This document shows positions 36,870-48,598 of a stretch of DNA of 64,000 nt, in pieces. The notes under the pieces were generated by a model. The model ran no database searches. It saw nothing but the letters and a program-made list of their open reading frames with translations, and was not told the origin of the DNA. Position 1 is the stretch's first letter; each line of letters begins with the position of its first letter. The position numbers and the translations under genes were made by a program. The stretch comes from Dactylellina haptotyla (Eukaryota; Ascomycota; Orbiliomycetes; Orbiliales; Orbiliaceae): positions 1,860,001-1,924,000 of the forward strand of contig CM062379.1 in the NCBI GenBank assembly GCA_031310005.1, in the 5' to 3' direction.

Positions 36870-37337
36870 CCTGACTCGTCTCTACGTCGAGGGTGACGGA
36901 AGCACAGAGAGGTGGTGATGGTAGAAGTCGAAGGTGTGCAAATAGTTGTGAGGAAGAGAGAACAGATGAGGCGACTGGGAACAGGGTCGATGAGTCGCAC
37001 AAAGACAAAAGCGAGACCTCGTCTCGAGCACCGCTTCCAACACGCCAAACAACATCCAACGTCCGAATTCTCAACTCTCCCGCGACACAACGCCCACCGC
37101 CTCGAACTAGGACAATGGAGGAGCATGTAATCGTGTAAAAGCATATTGTGCCTACGAGGAACATATATACACGTTCAGGATGAGGGCAACCAGGATACGG
37201 GCGACGCGGAACCTTTTCCACGGTATACACAATCAATTCGTATCTTCTTATCACGTCCCTCGGATTCTGCTGACAATATCCTGCTATCCCTAGCCCACAG
37301 TAGTGAAAAAGTCCGACGTAGGGATAGAGCGCAATTC
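36870..37337. promoter_or_regulatory. Shared divergent promoter region, ESS-2 / acyl-CoA synthetase
   Basis: The two coding regions start about 470 nt apart and point away from each other. The reading frame of the right-hand gene stays open through 37146-37337 without an ATG, so an upstream non-canonical start or a further 5' exon cannot be excluded. No specific factor site was recognised. Confidence 0.5.
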
Positions 37338-39532
37338 ATGCAGGGTCGAGTACCGCTCACACTGTTAGACCGTCCGATGGGCATCCCGTTCAATAACTCC
37401 TACTTGATCCGCCTCAACGAACACTTCACCACGGAGAAAGCGAACAAACGGGCTGCCGTTCTCGAACGAGAGGACTACGATACCCCGACAGCCACAAAGT
37501 ATTCTTTTAGACAGCTGGGGACCGATATGCACCACAGGAAGAGTAGCCTGGTAGATGAACATGAGGATTTCTATATGTCTAACAATACCAACGCGGGGAG
37601 GAGCGTGGGCCTTATCGCGGATCGAAACTATGAGTTTGTAGGTGGGCTTTTTGATACATCCGAATTATCAACCTATCTGGATCCTAGTGATATGACCGAT
37701 TAGTAGCCTAAAAGGGCCGATTCAGAGTATTCTCATGCTCTGCAGTCAATTTACTATTTCGAGCCAAGCTTCCCAGCTGTCCAGAATTCTTCGCCGCTTA
37801 GATAGCTAATAAATAACTTCACTACAGTTAACTTGCTTTCACTTTTCGCAACAGGTTTACGGCCCGTCCTGATCGCAAATAATTCACAACCCCGTGAGAT
37901 AGCTGAGTTGATGCAAACAGCGGAGACATCACATCTGATCACTCCAAAGGATATGTTCGATACGCCGCTCATGCAGGAATTCCGGCGCCAAAATCAGCAG
38001 TACCACATCTCTGCAATCAACAAGCTGAGCCATGAGACTCTGTTAAGTATCACTCAGATGAAGGGAGAATACCATACCAAGATCAATAAAAAATCACAAG
38101 GGACTATCCTGTTCACCTCGGGAACGACTGGAAGACCTGTACGTCGATCAGTGTCGCACTCTATCGCCCAAACCACGCTAATTGCCCTCCAATCTAAAAT
38201 AGAAAGCCGTATTCACCGACATGTCTTCCGTCAGCGGCCAATGCGGCCGCCTCCGCCGTGCCTGGGAATACACCACCAGAGACCACGTCCTCCACACCCT
38301 GCCGAATCACCACATCCACGGTCTAGTAAACGTCTTCCTGACCCCGCTGTACTCCGGCAGCAGCGTCGAATTCACCAACCAACCCTTCAACGCCGTCAAG
38401 GTCCTCGAACGCATCGCCCAACCCGCATCCCATGACTTCCCGCAAGTAACAATGTTCCACGGCGTGCCCACAATGTACGCCTCCTTCATCACAGCATACG
38501 ACTCCATGCCCCCCTCGAAACAGGAAGAAGTAGCAGCGGGTCTCAGAAACCTGCGGGTCGCCGTCTGCGGATCCGCCGCGTTACCGACCCCCATCGCTGA
38601 AAAGTGGAAGAAGATAACCGGGTCGATACCACTTGAACGCTACGGAATGACCGAGACGGGGATGGTATTCACAAATCCTTTAGAGCCAGAAAAACGTATC
38701 CCCGGAAGCGTGGGATACCCCTTCTTGAATATTCACACACAACTGTTAGATCCGAACGGTATCGTCATACCGCGCAACGGGATCCCCGGCGATCTGGTGA
38801 TTAAATGGCAGGATGACGCGGATATGTTTGGCGGGTACTGGGGCAATTGGAACGCAACGGCAGAAGCTCGGGTGAACCCGATTCGGGTCATTCCGGAGTG
38901 GATCAAGAAGATTGAAGACGGGACGGTTATAGTAAGGAATCCCAGACGCGGTATGAATCCGGAGAGCCGGACAGTTGATTTGGGGACTGGGTGGTTTGCC
39001 ACGGGTGATGTCGCTATGAGAGGGGAGCAGGGCGAGATGATCATGCTGGGGAGAAAGAGCGTTGATAGTAAGTGCGCTATTTTATATTTAACATACCCTT
39101 CTGAGTTCGCGCTAACTGTTTGCTATGATAGTTATGAAGGTCGGTGGGAATATAGTATCGGCGTTGGAAGTCGAGCGAGAACTGCTAAGTCTAGATGAGA
39201 CGGACGAGGTTGCGGTTGTTGGACTACCTTCTGAGAAGTTCGGAAAGATTCCCGCCGCGATTGTCAAATTAAAACCCGAGTACGCGGCGAGGTATAACAG
39301 CGATCCGGAGTATAAGCGAGAGTTTGTCCCGAATATCAGGAAGAAATCGAGGGAGCTACTGAGTGCTGAAAAGCTACCGAGGAAATGGATCATCGTCGAC
39401 AAGATCCCGAGAAATGCCATGGGAAAAGTGATGAAAGCGATGTTATTGAAGGACAAAGATTTATTTCCAAACTTAGGGACGGAAGAACCTATAAGTGATG
39501 CAGAAGAAGGAACGGATGTGCCCAAAACATGA
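37338..39532 (+). CDS. Malonyl-CoA synthetase-like acyl-CoA synthetase (ACSF3 family)
   Basis: Four exons (37338-37641, 37828-38138, 38203-39067, 39132-39532) join to 626 residues from the first in-frame ATG (MQGRVPLTLLDRPMGIPF); the ATG at 37377 is an alternative. Adenylate-forming motifs are intact: TILFTSGTTGRPK (P-loop about 198-206, split by an intron between P and K), ERYGMTETGM (about 350-359), GTGWFATGDVAMR, the hinge LGRKSVDIMKVGGNIVS and the late lysine in PRNAMGKVMK. The ERYGMTE form and the overall size fit malonyl/methylmalonyl-CoA synthetases, which load malonate onto CoA, in mitochondria in animals. Location here is uncertain because the true N-terminus is not fixed. An extra loop (GYWGNWNATAEARVNPIRVI and following) enlarges the region before the hinge. 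Substrate is inferred from the family. Confidence 0.88.
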
Positions 39533-39764
39533 GGAAGGACCTGACGATATTGAAAGGGACATTGTATATCAGTTTCGTTACGAGACTGATTGTATATATC
39601 AAATTTTCCTTGACCACTTTGTAAAGACCAACTTTTATATCTTTAATCAACATTATACTTCATTAACTCTTACCTGCTCCGTTCCAATCGGAAAACAAGC
39701 AGGGGCAAGGTATTCTAGACTCATATTCATCACTTTCAATCATCACAGTCTATATCATCTAATT

Positions 39765-41937
39765 CTACCACATAAACCGCATCACACCCTCCGTACCTTC
39801 CCACTTGAACTCCCTCTCCAAAAATATCTTAATCGTAACCAAATGCACGACCAAAAACGCCACGGTCTCCGCCCAAACCCTCAAATCGACCCCACCGATC
39901 CGATTCTTCTTCCACCAGCCATCCTGCCTCTCGTTCTTCCCGTCTCCGATCCCGATGTGGCATCTCCACACAACCCACGGCACGACGAAGTATCTAAACT
40001 CTACCAAGGGAGCGAAGACCAGCGTCCCCGCTGTTGCCGCTAGGAATGCTAGCAGAAAAGTAATAGTGTGAGTGGTGAATATCACAGGGGAACTCTGCGG
40101 GTTGATCGCCCGCGAGCTTTCCGGTATCGGCGGGGTTTTCAGGCCGAGTTGTCGGTAGACGAAGAAGCTAGAAAGTAGATACAACGGGACACCAGCGTAC
40201 TTGGCATGAGGATGGGCGAGGATTGTGCGGCGCCAGATGTAGAATACATAGTGGCGGTTATCCGCCAGCATGAACGGATGGGTGTATGTGAATTGGTGGA
40301 TGGCACCGGCGATGATAAGGGCCGCAGCTACCGTTGTGGCGGCTTTGAGAGGGGAGCCGAGGAGGGATTTTACTGTAGTGACCACGAGGGTTATGGGGTT
40401 CGTTAGGAAAACAAAAGGGGTAGAGAGCATGGCGAAGAGTGAGAAGTAGAATAACTGGACCGGGTGGAAAGTGCTGACGTGGTTAGTCTTGTCGCCGAGA
40501 GCGATGGAGCCGTTGTACCAGACGAATAGTCCGAAGAGGGATATTACGTAGGTGTAGGGTTCGATAGCAATGAGAACTGGAGAGAGGTTGTTGTAGCCCG
40601 AAATCGCAATCGAGAGGATGGACTTTAGGTAGTCCGATACATCTGAATATATAACTGAAGGATCGTAGAGACCACCAAAGCCAGCGCGGCCGAGGATTGC
40701 ATTTAGCGTCAAGGTATGATGGTTGAGGAGACTTGATGGAGCCGGCGGGTGCAGGCGCTTGACAATTCTTATGGCGGATAGTATTAGAATGAATATCGTC
40801 CAGAGTATATTGGTCTGACGAAATAGTAGGGATATAAAAGACCACTGATGGTTTTAAACATTAGCGGGACGTAAGGCTTTAAGCGTGTGAATGGAAAAAA
40901 CATACCCCTGCGCTCTTCCAAGGCGAGTATTGCAGATAGCTACGGTATGCCAACAATACAAAGACGGTGGACCACACGTCTGTATAGAAGAGATTGTTGA
41001 AGAAGTATAGCAGTGGGAACAGGGCTACGTTCATGGCCGTCTGAGCTGCGGATGCTTCTGCGTTCATGCGTTCCTCCACGACATCAATCTTCAACGACGG
41101 CTCCTTAGGCTCGAAACCGGGAGGGAGTTCTGTCTTCCGCTTGGCCTTCTCAACTTCCTTGGGGTCCGCGAGCGAGCCACCCGGCCCGGGTCCGGCAACA
41201 ACCACCACGGGGATGGCTGGTGGGGTGACTTGGTGATAGGGGGAGTGGACGTAAAGACAGATCTCGTAGACGAGCCATGGCAGGAAGATCGAGCCACCGA
41301 TGACGTTCAAGAAGCGGAGGGGAGCGGTGGAGCAGTGTATCAGAGAGGAATGGGTGAAACTGGAGGTTGCGCCGGGCCGAGTATCCCAGCCGGTGGGGTT
41401 GAATGTTGCCCAGGGATTGTTGGCTTCGAGGAAGCTGTATATTGGGAGGATGACCTGGACAAAGCCAACGTATATATAGGAGAGCAGGTATCTGAGAGGA
41501 TCGAGTAATCAGCAATTGGCCTCCACGATGCATCGAACAAGGAATTGGAGTTTCAAATGACGTACAGGCCGGGTGGGGTGGTGATCTTGTTATCCCAGTC
41601 CCGAAAGTTCATGAGGCAGTACTTCTGCGCCTGGGGAATGTGAAAGACTTCATCCTTATCGACAACCATCAGCAAGGCAATGCTCCCATCAAAAATCTCG
41701 CGGAGCACGGGGGCATACTAGATAGGGGTCCGTGACGACGGCATTGACCTTGATGGCGGTGTATATGGAGATGGAGAGCAGCAGGCCGACGCGGACGTAG
41801 AGCTGAAAGTCGTCTCGCAGCAAGGGGTCCATCTTGCCTCGCGGACTGGGGACGACTCGTTTCTGGGGAATGCCGTCAGCGTCTGCGTCGTCGGGCTGGC
41901 GAGGAGAAGATGCAGTCGGGGCGAGGGATGAAGTCAT
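39765..41937 (-). CDS. ALG10: Dol-P-Glc:Glc2Man9GlcNAc2-PP-Dol alpha-1,2-glucosyltransferase
   Basis: Four exons (41937-41719, 41654-41566, 41491-40906, 40844-39765) give 657 residues. The joins restore [20 protein letters not shown], the signature first luminal loop of the ALG10/DIE2 family, where the acidic pair is thought to be catalytic. They also give [20 protein letters not shown] and [10 protein letters not shown]. Late in the protein comes [18 protein letters not shown], another family hallmark. Many membrane spans are visible. Alg10 adds the last glucose to the lipid-linked oligosaccharide on the luminal side of the ER before transfer to protein. An ATG 43 codons upstream (42066) is in frame and would give a longer cytosolic tail; the chosen start is [12 protein letters not shown] low-complexity proline/glycine loop near GPGPGG is an insertion. 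Confidence 0.92.
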
Positions 41938-42245
41938 CGTCAGAGCCGTCTTTTCGTTCGGGCGTGAAGAGGGCGACGGGCTCGCGTGGTGTCGTTCGCT
42001 TTGTCGCTTTTCTTTGTGCCCGTCCTTTCTTGGTGTTTGCACCCACAGCCAACATAACGACATCATCGTGGTGGACCGCCCGCAAGGCTGCCCCGAACCG
42101 CGCCCCGTTGGACCCGCCCGGGACTAAGGATCAGGGCTGCATCGATAATAAAATAAAATATATATATTGATCCTGTAGATGCATCCGTCTTGACAGGACG
42201 ACCATGACTTCTCCCAGATAGATTCCCCTCGAGCACTTATAGAAG
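41938..42245. promoter_or_regulatory. Divergent promoter region, ALG10 / CFEM-like gene
   Basis: About 300 nt between the two starts. It contains an A/T-rich AAATATATATATTGA stretch near 42158-42172, about 75-90 nt before the ATG of the right-hand gene, which could serve as its TATA region. Confidence 0.5.
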
Positions 42246-42743
42246 ATGGACCCGATCAACCTTAACCCGCTGCCGCTCGAGTTCCAGTTCGCAAACACGC
42301 CGGACTGTATGCAGGACTGCATGCCCATCCTCCTCAGCGCCCGCTACTGCTCCTTCCAGTTCCCGCACCCGACCTTCGACAATGTCACCGCCTACAATCG
42401 CTGTCTCTGCGATAACCCGTACATCCTCCCTCTGACCACGGGCCTCCAGTGCGCCTTCCTCTGCGGCCACGACAGCCGCGCCGAGATCATCGACTTTATC
42501 CAGGGTCCGCTGGGATGTGGCGCATACCCGCCATGGAACAAGATCGCGATGACCATTCCCGGCCCGGAAACCTTTGCACCAAACTACCCGCCCGCCGAAC
42601 GGTGGTGGAGGAAGTGGAGGGACGGCGAGAGGTTCGGCATCATCCTCGGGTGCGTCCTGGCTGCAATGATTGTTGTAAGCTTCATATATGGTGGCATCAC
42701 GCGGATAATCGAACTTGTCGTCAAGACTCACAAGAAGTTCTGA
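42246..42743 (+). CDS. CFEM-like eight-cysteine protein with a C-terminal membrane span
   Basis: A single exon of 165 residues. Eight cysteines precede one membrane segment (about 130-151, FGIILGCVLAAMIVVSFIYG): positions 21, 25, 35, 53, 55, 69, 73 and 91. The CLCDNPYI...CAFLC part resembles the CxC-N...C...C second half of CFEM domains, which bind haem or sit on fungal cell surfaces, and CFEM domains also carry eight cysteines. Against this, there is no N-terminal signal peptide, so secretion would need a missed 5' exon or use of the tail anchor. NVTAYNR contains a possible N-glycosylation site. A long antisense frame covers the gene and extends past it, but the sense frame has a good ATG context and GC-rich third positions. 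Function is unknown; the CFEM link is inference. Confidence 0.8.
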   Translation: MDPINLNPLPLEFQFANTPDCMQDCMPILLSARYCSFQFPHPTFDNVTAYNRCLCDNPYILPLTTGLQCAFLCGHDSRAEIIDFIQGPLGCGAYPPWNKIAMTIPGPETFAPNYPPAERWWRKWRDGERFGIILGCVLAAMIVVSFIYGGITRIIELVVKTHKKF

Positions 42744-43002
42744 GATATAAGACCTGAGAGTTCGGAGACAAATATAATAAATGTATAATAACGATTCGAT
42801 TTGTGAACACTGCTGTATCCAGTGCCCTGAATCGTAAACTATTTTGAGTATTTTAATGATTAATAATATAAAAAAAAAATACAAGTAAAAAGGAAACAGA
42901 GGATAATCCGCAAATATGCAACCGTGACTCCCGCTAAATAACGCCATAAAAGATGCAGTTCGAACCCAAATTTCTGCAGATATATAGACTCTCTTTTCGA
43001 GA

Positions 43003-44412
43003 CTAGCGAATCATAACCCTCCTCATCCCGCCTTTAGCCCACAGGCTCTTCTCGCAGTTAACCACCGTATCCAGCAGTCCCTTATCGTCAATCTGCGTGT
43101 CCTTCTCCGCCTCCTCGTCCACACTCTCGTCCCCACTGCTCTCATCAAAATCAATCTCCATCGCGGAGCTCGACCCGAACAGCCCGTTAACAGGAGCCGC
43201 CAGGGCCTTCTCTCTCTGCTCCTTCCTCTGTCGCTTCTTTTCTTCCCGGTCTGTCTTCTCCTTCTCCTTCTCGGCTTCTAAACCTTTGATCACCGTCTCC
43301 CACGTCTTCTCGAACATTTCGTCTCGCTTTCGACGTGCATTGCCCCCCTTGTATATTTCGCTAGCACTTTTCCTTCCCGTACCAGTAGTTGTACTGCCGT
43401 TGGCATCTCCCTTCCTCACCGCTGTCGAGACCTTGCTGAACTCCGCCAGTAGCTTTCTCAGCGTCTCTCCGCTTTGTCGGGCTTCCTCACTCGCTAGCTC
43501 TCTAATCTTCTTTGCGTCCCTCACAACTTCTTCGACAACCTCATGTCGTTCGTACGTGTGTTTACCGGGCCAAGGTGGGTGGTGGGGGTCGATGTACGGT
43601 CTTTCGGTTTGAACTGATACCACCTGTTTGGTCGGTGCTGCGAATTTCAGATTGTTTGGGTGGTCCTGTTCCAGTTTGGCCATCCACGCTGGGCGAGTCG
43701 GGAGGGGAAGTTTGTATCGTTTGCGGGGCTTGAGCAGTTCGGGGCCGAGGAGTTCAAGCAGTGATGGTTCCTCAGGTGGTGCGGGATCAGGATTCGGGAG
43801 AGTGTAGATGTGCGGTTTCTGTTTCTTGATTGTGTTCCCATTCGAGAGCGGCATCTCGGCTTCATTGCCCGCGTCAGAAGGTGTGAGCCGGGTCTGTGAC
43901 TTTCGATATCGGATGATTTCGTCTTCCAAATCGGCGGCGTTGAATCCGGTGTTCTTGAGGGTTTCCTCAAAATCGGTGACGGTGGGACGCGTCCGGCGCT
44001 GGGTAGCGCAGTATGTCATTGCATTCGTCGTGATGTCTTGCAAGTCTATTCATCCTCGTTAGCCCCTCCATCACAGAAAGTAACATTCGTCCATCCGAGG
44101 GCGTGCAAAATTACATTGCCCGGCCATATGCCGTATGCTGTTCAACGCTAGCTTGTTCCCTCCATCGAACCCACACGATTTGAGCACCAACGCGATCGAT
44201 TGTTCGAACAAGGGCTCGACGATTTCGGCGGGGAGCACCGGTGCAGCATCCGCGGGTAACGACTGGCGGGCTATCGGAGGAAGCTTCTTGCGCCGTTGAG
44301 AGTCCGAGCAGACGGCCATCCGTGACGAATCCGCGGAGGCGTCTGCGGCCTCATCGGGCGAGACTCGGCGTTTCTTCGAGGGCGGGCCGAGGCCCAGGAT
44401 GTCCGGCGCCAT
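43003..44412 (-). CDS. TAF8: Transcription initiation factor TFIID subunit 8
   Basis: Two exons (44412-44115, 44045-43003) give 446 residues. An N-terminal histone-fold region (about 65-140) runs through LFEQSIALVLKSCGFDGGNK and, across the intron, HMAGQYLQDITTNAMTYC and RRTRPTVTDFEETLKNTGF. The TAF8 C-terminal block follows, with RPAWMAKLEQDHPNNLKF and a PPWPGKHTYERHEV motif equal to the P-x-HTY mark of the family. A lysine/glutamate-rich coiled region and an acidic DESSGDESVDEEAEKD stretch lie near the end. Taf8 pairs with Taf10 in TFIID through its histone fold. A basic PPSKKRRV near the start is a likely nuclear localisation signal. The gene is divergent from SLD5, starts 317 nt apart. 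Confidence 0.92.
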
Positions 44413-44729
44413 TGGGATCGCGTGTTCCGTCCGGGCACAACGGCGGGTGGAATCAGAGCGGGGCAGCCGTCAAAGGCTCCGACTGAGATAACCGGTAGAC
44501 GGGAGTATCGCGGGTGTACCGGTCCGGCGGTGAAGGAGTGTCGGCGGATGGGGTTGGTGCAGAGGAGGAGGAGAGATGGTTGGTGTTTCTGAGGAGAGAC
44601 GACGGCAACGGAACCGCGACGGGCGCCAAGACCCGCCGCCGCTCCCAACACCAAAACACATTTTCGGTTCTTCTTCTCCCCGCCTCGTCCACTCGCTCGC
44701 TCGCTCGTCCCCCCTCAGCTACTTACGCC
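44413..44729. promoter_or_regulatory. Shared divergent promoter, TAF8 / SLD5
   Basis: A GC-rich 317-nt gap between two divergent housekeeping genes. Open frames here run on both strands but are ended by the real starts. No TATA box was seen. Long C/T and G/A runs (TTCTTCTTCTCCCCGCC on the SLD5 side) mark the likely leader. Confidence 0.6.
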
Positions 44730-45572
44730 ATGGACATCGACGACATTCTCCGGGAATTCGACTCCCAGACCGCCCCGTCCAACTCGAAGGACTACAATGA
44801 CCTCCTCAAGTGGTGGGTCAACGAGCGGGCTGCCCCCGAGATCCTGCAGTACCAGGACGACCTAGTCGAGCGCATCATGACCCGAGTCCGACGGCAGGTG
44901 AGTCTTAGCTCAGACAGCCCCATATTCATCTCGGCCCGGCAGTACGATTTCAGCTAACTAATCGTAGTCCTTACCTCCCTGATCACGATCGGGCTTCTCT
45001 TGAGTTTCACACTTTCTCCAGATCGAACACATTGAAGATCAGACAGGCAACCTAGACCCTCGCGCCAACTTCCAGTTGATTATTATCCAGACGGAACTCG
45101 AGCGTGTGAAGTTTCTAATACGATCGTATCTACGGACTCGTATATCGAAGGTGCCTTTTTACACTTCCTACTTTTGTCTATTTGTGCGTCTGCTAAACTC
45201 CTTTATGTGAAACAGATCGATAAACATGCACTCCATATCCTCTCCACGCCCGCCCTCCGTCATTTACTCTCACTCTCCGAACAAACATATCTCAAATCAC
45301 ACCAGGCGCTGTTGAATGAGCTATACCTTTCTTCATTCCTCAAGAACTTCCCAGAGAATCTTCGCAGGTTAGACGATTCCGCTGGCGGTATATCCATGGT
45401 GGAAGAACCCGATTTAGAGTCGGCTGTGTTTTTGAGGGTAGTAAGGGACCTTGAGGTAAACATTGCTGTCGAAGGCGGAGAAACCGTGGAAATGAAGGCC
45501 GGTGATGTTTATGTCATTCGGTACTCAGCTGTGCAAGAGGCAGTCAAACGAGGCGACGTGGAGTTGATATAA
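44730..45572 (+). CDS. SLD5: GINS complex subunit Sld5
   Basis: Three exons (44730-44897, 45022-45150, 45216-45572) give 217 residues, the normal Sld5 size. The start is MDIDDILREFDSQTAPSNSK, then NDLLKWWVNERAAPEILQY. The helical A-domain continues over the joins as IEHIEDQTGNLDPRANFQL, QTELERVKFLIRSYLRTRI and SKIDKHALHIL. The C-terminal beta B-domain ends in VEMKAGDVYVIRYSAVQEAV. Sld5 forms GINS with Psf1, Psf2 and Psf3, which joins Cdc45 and Mcm2-7 in the replicative helicase. Nothing looks broken. Confidence 0.95.
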
Positions 45573-45787
45573 CTCTCTCCTTTTGTAAACGATAAATTTG
45601 GACCTACAGGCGTTTTCAAGGCGTTTTCTAAACATGTTTCAACATTTATTTCGTATTTTCAATATAAAATTCAATAAAAGCGATACAATTGGAAAACATT
45701 CTCAATTTTACAACTGAAAGCATAAAGTGATAAGCAAACCGCAGTATTGCGAAAAACATACTCCAGCTTCATCGGATCAAATTTTCT

Positions 45788-47205
45788 CTAAGCCTGTTTC
45801 GCTTTCTCTCTATCTTCAATCTCTTTGAACTGGCTGAGTGTTTCAACCATTGTCTCCTTCCACCCAATATACTCTTTCCCATTCAGCAACTCCTTCCTAG
45901 CAATCTCGCCTTCCAACTTACAAGCGTCCGGATACTTCCCCGGCTCGCCTTCGGTAACCCGCTCCCTTCCCCATTCGAACAAGCTGCGAAAGGTATCCGC
46001 TGCAAGTTGTGTGGAGAACGGATCGGGCGAACCAATCGTATACCGTTTCTTCAAAATAGCATCATTTAACGCGGCATTTACCAGTGCAGTAGCCAAGTCG
46101 TGAACAGAGATCCTACCAGAGCACCCCGTTAACCTCACCCTCTAAAATTTAACTATAATCGATAAGAGGAAATCCAAAAAAATAGCATACCAATGAGGAA
46201 CAGGCGATAGGGGGAGGGGACTGAACCCCGTAGTAAGCATCCATAACTCCGCATTACTACTGTTCAACTCCGAGATCTTGTCGACCGGATAGGCCATCGG
46301 ACCGAACTAAGCATCGGATACGGTAAGCCGAAAACATGTTTTTTCTGAAAAAAAAATATATATATATATATACGAAGGAGTACATACCACCAAAGGCGGA
46401 CATAAGCTCACTACTCCACAACCGGATTTTTCACCGACGCTATCATGCCACTTCCAGATTTCCTTTTCGCTGAGTGCTTTAGATGCGAGGTATGATAGAC
46501 GGAGGTTGTTTATCCCTTCTTCGTAGGTGATCGGGTTCCAGTCTTCGTCGGTGTAGGTAACGCCCGGGCCGATTCCCTTGTTGGTTTCATCGACAACAGC
46601 GGCAAACGAGGAGAGAAAGACCAGTTTTTTGGTTGTCGGGGTGGAAGAGATGGATGAGAGGAGTGATTTGGTGCCCGCGATGGCTGGGTCGATAAATTCG
46701 GCGGGAGAGAGGGCGAAGTTTAGAGGCTGTAAATTTTATCATTTATAAGTTACTTAGTATATTCTTGGGAAATAGGATCTTTTGATCGCGTAGAAGAGTT
46801 TCTACTGATGTTTGTAGGAGTTATAATTTAATTGCTATACTAACACTGGCGCAGTGAATGACAACTTCGATTCCTCCTTTCAAGGAATCGTTGAAGCACC
46901 CGGGAGTTGCAAGATCCTCGGTATGGACGAAATCGAGAAGGGAGTCAGCTTTGTTGACGCTGTAGAGGGTGCGGAAGTGCGCGAGCATAGCGTCAGCCTT
47001 GCGCTGGGAACGATAAGTCGCGCGAACGCGGATGCCTTGGGAGAGTAAGTGAGAAACGACGTGGGAACCGATAAACCCAGTAGCACCGGTAACGAGGATA
47101 TAGCTGGATATGATAAGTTAAAAATGAACCAATAAATCTAGATTGAAATCTATAGCTAGATCGAAGGCGGTTCGGATAGGGGTTAGGAACTAACGTTGGA
47201 GACAT
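45788..47205 (-). CDS. NAD(P)-dependent extended-SDR reductase (GRE2 / dihydroflavonol-reductase type)
   Basis: Five exons (47205-47195, 47103-46845, 46726-46388, 46306-46191, 46139-45788) join in frame to 358 residues. The 11-nt first exon supplies MSPT, and the join gives MSPTYILVTGATGFIGSHVV, a complete Rossmann glycine motif (residues 9-16). The arginine in RATYRSQRKA after strand 2 favours NADPH. The active site shows LVFLSSFAAVVD (Ser near 129-130) and YLASK with Tyr169 and Lys173. CPPLVFGPMAYPV follows in the substrate part. The family reduces ketones or aldehydes, often small carbonyl compounds; the substrate here is unknown. The fifth exon must start at TTTAGAG|GG, because the nearer AG would create a stop. 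The next gene to the right is a decarboxylase, on the other strand. Confidence 0.9.
46356..46372. repeat. (AT)n microsatellite in the reductase intron
   Basis: About eight AT units after an A run, inside the intron between exons 3 and 4 of the reductase gene. A simple repeat. Confidence 0.8.
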
Positions 47206-48598
47206 TTTGTGTAAACGACAAAAAACCACGCGTGCAATAGCTAGACAAGGTAAAAGCAGAATCTTGACGCTGAAGGAGGGGAATGGATATAAATTAAGAA
47301 AAAGAAGTGAAGAGAAAACGAATCGCACCCCTTTTAGTCGTTGGTTTACTTCTGGGTGAGATGTGAATAGGAATGAGTCTTTTAAAGTTGTAGGGAAAAT
47401 AGAATTCAGAAGTAAAAATCTTTAGAGATACACGATAGATGTCAAGAAAAAAAATATTTAAGAGAATTGAATACTTCCTAATGGATGGTTACATATCTAT
47501 CCCCTTTTATACCAAAAAAGGATCCATAGATTAGCTAATTCGTCCATTAAAATACGATTTCCCAAGCGGGGTATTCTGCGTAGAATCCGGGCCGAAAGAC
47601 GTTTTTCGGAGGTTCAAAAATGACGAAGATACTCACGATTTCATCGATTTCTCAACAAATTATTGGATAACACAAGGTCATATTTAAAACGAAGGTAGAC
47701 GCATGTTTTTAGAACTGCAAAATATTTTTTGATTCAGTAGTTTTCATTATATGTAGCAAAATATTGTTGTTAAATGGCATCTTTTCGACCAGGAGTTTTG
47801 CGGGCAAGTTGTCTTTCCCCTCCCAAAACTCGTGTTACACACAGCAAAAACAACACATTTTTCGAACAATTTCTAGTTAACCAATGGAACTGGCTTGTTC
47901 GGTTTCAAGAAGGCATGGATGCCATGCTTAGGGCAGGCTTGGGCCAATTCTCATTACGAAATGCACATGATTAGGTGCCGGCACCGATCTCGGCATCAAA
48001 GCTGACATTTCCGGGTGCAATACCTAAGCAGTCGGATATCACACAAAATTGAACGCAAATTCGATAAAGTTCCCAAAGTAGGATTGTGCGTCCGCTCGTG
48101 CTCATGAGTAGTTAATAGATATCAAGCGAAATTTATCTTATCCTTCTTGACCTTCGCTCTCAAAGAGGGCTGCATCTAGTTCCGGCCCGTACCGCAAAGC
48201 TTCGAAGAATACCACCCTGTTGCAATAGGAGCTCAATCGCTTGTAACTAACGAGTGAAGGATCTGAAGAACATTGAAGAACCTCCGAGATGAAACATAAA
48301 GGCTTCTTTCTTACTCTAATTAGTAATCTACCCATGCATGATAGGTGCGATCTTATCTTTATAGTAGCCGTCGTGCTATCCCGAATTTTATGCCTCGGTG
48401 GTCAATTGCGCTCGCATTTTCTATAAAGAGTCTGCGTCGCGAATCAATGGAAGCCTGGTCAAAGCGATCACATCATTTAGAAAATTTAACCATCCTAAAA
48501 TTCTAAGCTTGCTCCACTACTTTTTTAAAAACACCCCAACATTCGTCGGCTCTCAATAACCTACCACCAAGTAATACCCCGTAAAAAGACCCAAGCCC
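47206..48598. other. Divergent intergenic region, reductase / decarboxylase
   Basis: Both promoters lie here. Two short frames (plus 47774-47974 and minus 48138-48335) have no ATG-plus-domain support. The minus frame holds a smooth stretch (RLSSYCNRVVFFEALRYGPE) that could be a gene remnant, but no start, splice set or family could be found. Confidence 0.5.

Noticed and set aside
36646-37254. 202-codon minus frame across the ESS-2 5' end
   Set aside because: It overlaps ESS-2 coding sequence in another frame and runs into the divergent promoter; the product looks random.
42237-42947. Long antisense open frame (236 codons) over the CFEM-like gene
   Set aside because: It overlaps a better-supported sense gene; its product is low-complexity and shows no domain. 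It is a shadow of GC-rich third positions.
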